Origin: Bacillota bacterium
GTDB lineage: Bacteria; Bacillota; Clostridia; Lachnospirales; Lachnospiraceae
Length of the DNA: 16,676 nt
Direction: 5' to 3'
NCBI GenBank assembly: GCA_023415595.1
Contig: JAEZJW010000217.1
Coordinates: 1 to 16,676, forward strand
The position numbers and the translations under genes were made by a program. Each line of letters opens with the position of its first letter. The first letter of the stretch is position 1. Shown one piece after another: positions 15,048-16,676 of this stretch. A model generated the notes under the pieces. It was given only the letters and a program-made list of their open reading frames with translations, was not told the origin of the DNA and did no database searches.

Positions 15048-15243
15048 AGATTCAGCTCTAAAAATTATATACTATGTGTATTTTTGTATATAGTATTTTT
15101 GTATATAGATTTTTGTACTTTAATATTTTATGTTATTGTATTTTAGTATTTTAATGTTATTGTATTTATAAGTATTTATAAGTATTTACGATTATTTATG
15201 GTATTTATGAGTATTATTGTACATTTATGGTATTTAGTATATT
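15048..15243. repeat. AT-rich tandem-repeat tract downstream of trmD
   Basis: A gene-free tract. TATTTTTGTATATAG occurs twice in tandem (15079-15093, 15094-15108), followed by a partial third copy. ATGTTATTGTATTT recurs 24 bases apart (15130, 15154). GTATTTATAA occurs twice in tandem (15162-15181) with a third partial copy. The hexamer GTATTT appears about nine times overall. No promoter or terminator is convincing. The tract begins right at the trmD stop codon, whose TAA lies in it. Confidence 0.8.
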
Positions 15244-16020
15244 TTAGTATATATCATAATTTTTTTGGAAGATCAGACGGGTCAGGTATTCCCGTTCCTC
15301 CTCTGTCAGTTCAGCCTTTTCTAATAGGTCAGGGCGGCGTTCGTAGGTACGGTGAATGGACTCCCGCCTTCTCCAGGCTTCAATATTGGCATGGTGTCCG
15401 GATAACAGAACCTCAGGAACTTTTTTGCCCATGAAGAGCTCAGGGCGGGTATATTGGGGATATTCCAGCAGATTATCCTGCAAGGATTCAAATTCGGAGG
15501 ATACCTCGTTATTCAAGACTCCGGGAATCAGCCGGGAGATTGCATCTATCATGACCATGGTAGGAAGCTCTCCTCCCGTCAGGACATAATCTCCGATTGA
15601 AATGTTATCTGTTACGATCAGCTCCAGCACTCTCTCGTCAATTCCTTCATAGTGACCGCATAGGAAGATCAAATCCTCCTCCTGCGCCAGTTCCTTAGCC
15701 ATACTCTGGTTAAAGATGCTTCCCTGCGGAGTTACATAGATCACTCTGGGTTTCTGGTAGGGGGTATGCTCTCCCTTTCCCATCCGGATATGGTTAGCGA
15801 GATAGCCATAGGAAAGATAAACAGGTTCTGCCTGCATTACCATACCTGCACCGCCACCATAAGGATAGTCATCCACCCGGTTATGCTTATTCGTGGCAAA
15901 ATCCCGGATATTAACCGTATTCAGCGAGATCAGGCCATTTTCGATTGCCCTTCCAGTAATACTGGTATTGAGACCTGACTGAATCATATCAGGAAACAGG
16001 GTAAGCACATGAAAATTCAT
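15244..16020 (-). CDS. trmD: tRNA (guanine37-N1)-methyltransferase
   Basis: A 258-residue SPOUT-class enzyme that makes m1G37 in tRNAs, preventing +1 frameshifting; it acts as a homodimer with a knotted SAM site. Family motifs are DDYPYGGGAGMVMQAEP (50-66), LCGHYEGIDERV (120-131), SIGDYVLTGGELP (141-153), IPGVLNNE (165-172), EYPQYTRPE (187-194 region) and LLSGHHANIEAWRRRES. At the position of the catalytic Asp (D169 in E. coli and H. influenzae, in the EDS motif) this protein has E178 in FES. The frame opens at 16086, but MNFHVLTLFP is the usual family start and GGTGG precedes the ATG at 16020. It follows rimM by 114 bases. Confidence 0.96.
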   Translation of the reverse strand: MNFHVLTLFPDMIQSGLNTSITGRAIENGLISLNTVNIRDFATNKHNRVDDYPYGGGAGMVMQAEPVYLSYGYLANHIRMGKGEHTPYQKPRVIYVTPQGSIFNQSMAKELAQEEDLIFLCGHYEGIDERVLELIVTDNISIGDYVLTGGELPTMVMIDAISRLIPGVLNNEVSSEFESLQDNLLEYPQYTRPELFMGKKVPEVLLSGHHANIEAWRRRESIHRTYERRPDLLEKAELTEEEREYLTRLIFQKNYDIY

Positions 16021-16134
16021 AATTCCACCGTACCTTTCGTATCGTAAAATCTCATAGTATGAAAGAATGCTTCGCACAATAACCAAGCTTATCCTTACTT
16101 CGTCTGTGCTAAGAATATTTGCCTGAGGCTTCTA

Positions 16135-16644
16135 TTATTCAATTAATCCTTTCATGATATGAACCGTGATTATCTTCTTCTCGGCATCAATGTTCAGAAT
16201 ACATTCCTTAATGGAGGGGAGCAGAATTTCTTTACCCTCCTGTGTTCGAACAACATATACATCATTTGCCGCTGTCTTCAGAACTTCGGTAAGTATACCA
16301 AGCTTAACACCTTCCTCGGTGATTACTTCCGAATCTATCAGGTCATATACAAAATACTCATCCTCTTTAAGTTTTATTGCGTTTTCCCTGGTTACTAAGA
16401 GATCTTTGCCGCGATATTTTTCGATTTCATTAATATCATCAATCCCCTTAAACTTCAGGATTGCCATCTGTTTGAAGAATTTGACTCCCTCAATCTCCAA
16501 AGGGATATATTCCTTACCGGTATCAAGAAATACCTGCTTCAGTACCTTGAACCGTTCAATATCATCGGTAGTGGGGAAAACCTTGACCTCACCCTTAATT
16601 CCATGGGTAGTAGTTATAACTCCGACTCTGAGATAATCATCCAT
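16135..16644 (-). CDS. rimM: Ribosome maturation factor RimM (16S rRNA processing)
   Basis: A 169-residue 30S assembly factor that binds ribosomal protein S19 and helps mature the 3' domain of 16S rRNA. The N-terminal RimM domain starts YLRVGVITTTHGIKGEVKVF (4-23). The C-terminal PRC-barrel begins at about 96 (EYFVYDLIDSEVI) and includes LGILTEVLKTAANDVYVV and LLPSIKECILNID. Length is normal. GAGGAA lies five bases before the ATG. The order rimM-trmD-rplS is the standard Firmicutes order; the genes before it (KH-domain protein, rpsP) would lie beyond the right edge. The remaining 32 bases there show nothing I can assign. Confidence 0.96.
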   Translation of the reverse strand: MDDYLRVGVITTTHGIKGEVKVFPTTDDIERFKVLKQVFLDTGKEYIPLEIEGVKFFKQMAILKFKGIDDINEIEKYRGKDLLVTRENAIKLKEDEYFVYDLIDSEVITEEGVKLGILTEVLKTAANDVYVVRTQEGKEILLPSIKECILNIDAEKKIITVHIMKGLIE

Positions 16645-16676
16645 TTGAATTCCTCGGCTTTCATATAGAGTTCCTG

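Noticed and set aside
15078..15243. CRISPR array
   Set aside because: The repeats are short, AT-only words with irregular spacing and no unique spacers.
16021..16086. Longer start for trmD (22 extra codons)
   Set aside because: The added residues are not found at the family N-terminus and have no ribosome binding site; MNFHVLTLFP is the usual start.

Overview
The window reads as a chromosomal, mostly housekeeping segment of an endospore-forming, low-GC Gram-positive bacterium of the class Clostridia. A Lachnospiraceae-like genome is my best guess. The evidence is the N-terminus of the spore-coat ATPase SpoIVA at the left edge, the Firmicutes orders rimM-trmD-rplS and rbgA-rnhB-(ylqH-like), the DUF512-der-plsY-gpsA run next to spoIVA, and strong AGGAGG-type ribosome binding sites. 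Every gene I support lies on the minus strand, so transcription runs from right to left. I see no rRNA, tRNA, CRISPR array, integrase or transposase.

Layout, in the direction of transcription. (1) 16644-15244: rimM and trmD, for ribosome maturation and tRNA m1G37 methylation. (2) 15243-14821: a gene-free stretch with an AT-rich tract of short tandem repeats and a 208-bp element closed by perfect 16-bp inverted ends. The whole element can fold into one long interrupted hairpin. (3) 14820-14314: rplS with its own promoter and terminator, so it is probably monocistronic. (4) 14313-14004: three small hairpins, then the lepB promoter and leader. (5) 14003-4959: a probable eleven-gene transcription unit, lepB-rbgA-rnhB-SdpI-like-FlhB-C-like-yraN-pgeF-DUF512-der-plsY-gpsA. 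It serves protein export, 50S assembly, RNA/DNA hybrid removal, purine/peptidoglycan side reactions and phospholipid synthesis, and ends in a perfect 14-bp hairpin terminator. (6) 4958-239: a separate operon of two ABC-exporter half-transporters, translationally coupled by TAATG, plus an inositol-monophosphatase-like gene. (7) 238-1: the promoter region and first 23 codons of spoIVA.

Most of the window is ordinary core genome. Four points deserve attention. The first is a GAAC-N4-GTTC site fitting the Gram-positive LexA (SOS) box core; it overlaps the -35 element of the good sigma-A promoter driving the ABC-exporter operon, which is itself set between gpsA and spoIVA. The second is the 208-bp hairpin element between trmD and rplS. 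The third is a Glu in TrmD at the position normally held by the catalytic Asp. The fourth is a cluster of hairpins and a near-identical 16/17-nt motif shared by two leader regions. Several annotated starts are shorter than the longest open frame because of ribosome binding sites and family N-termini.
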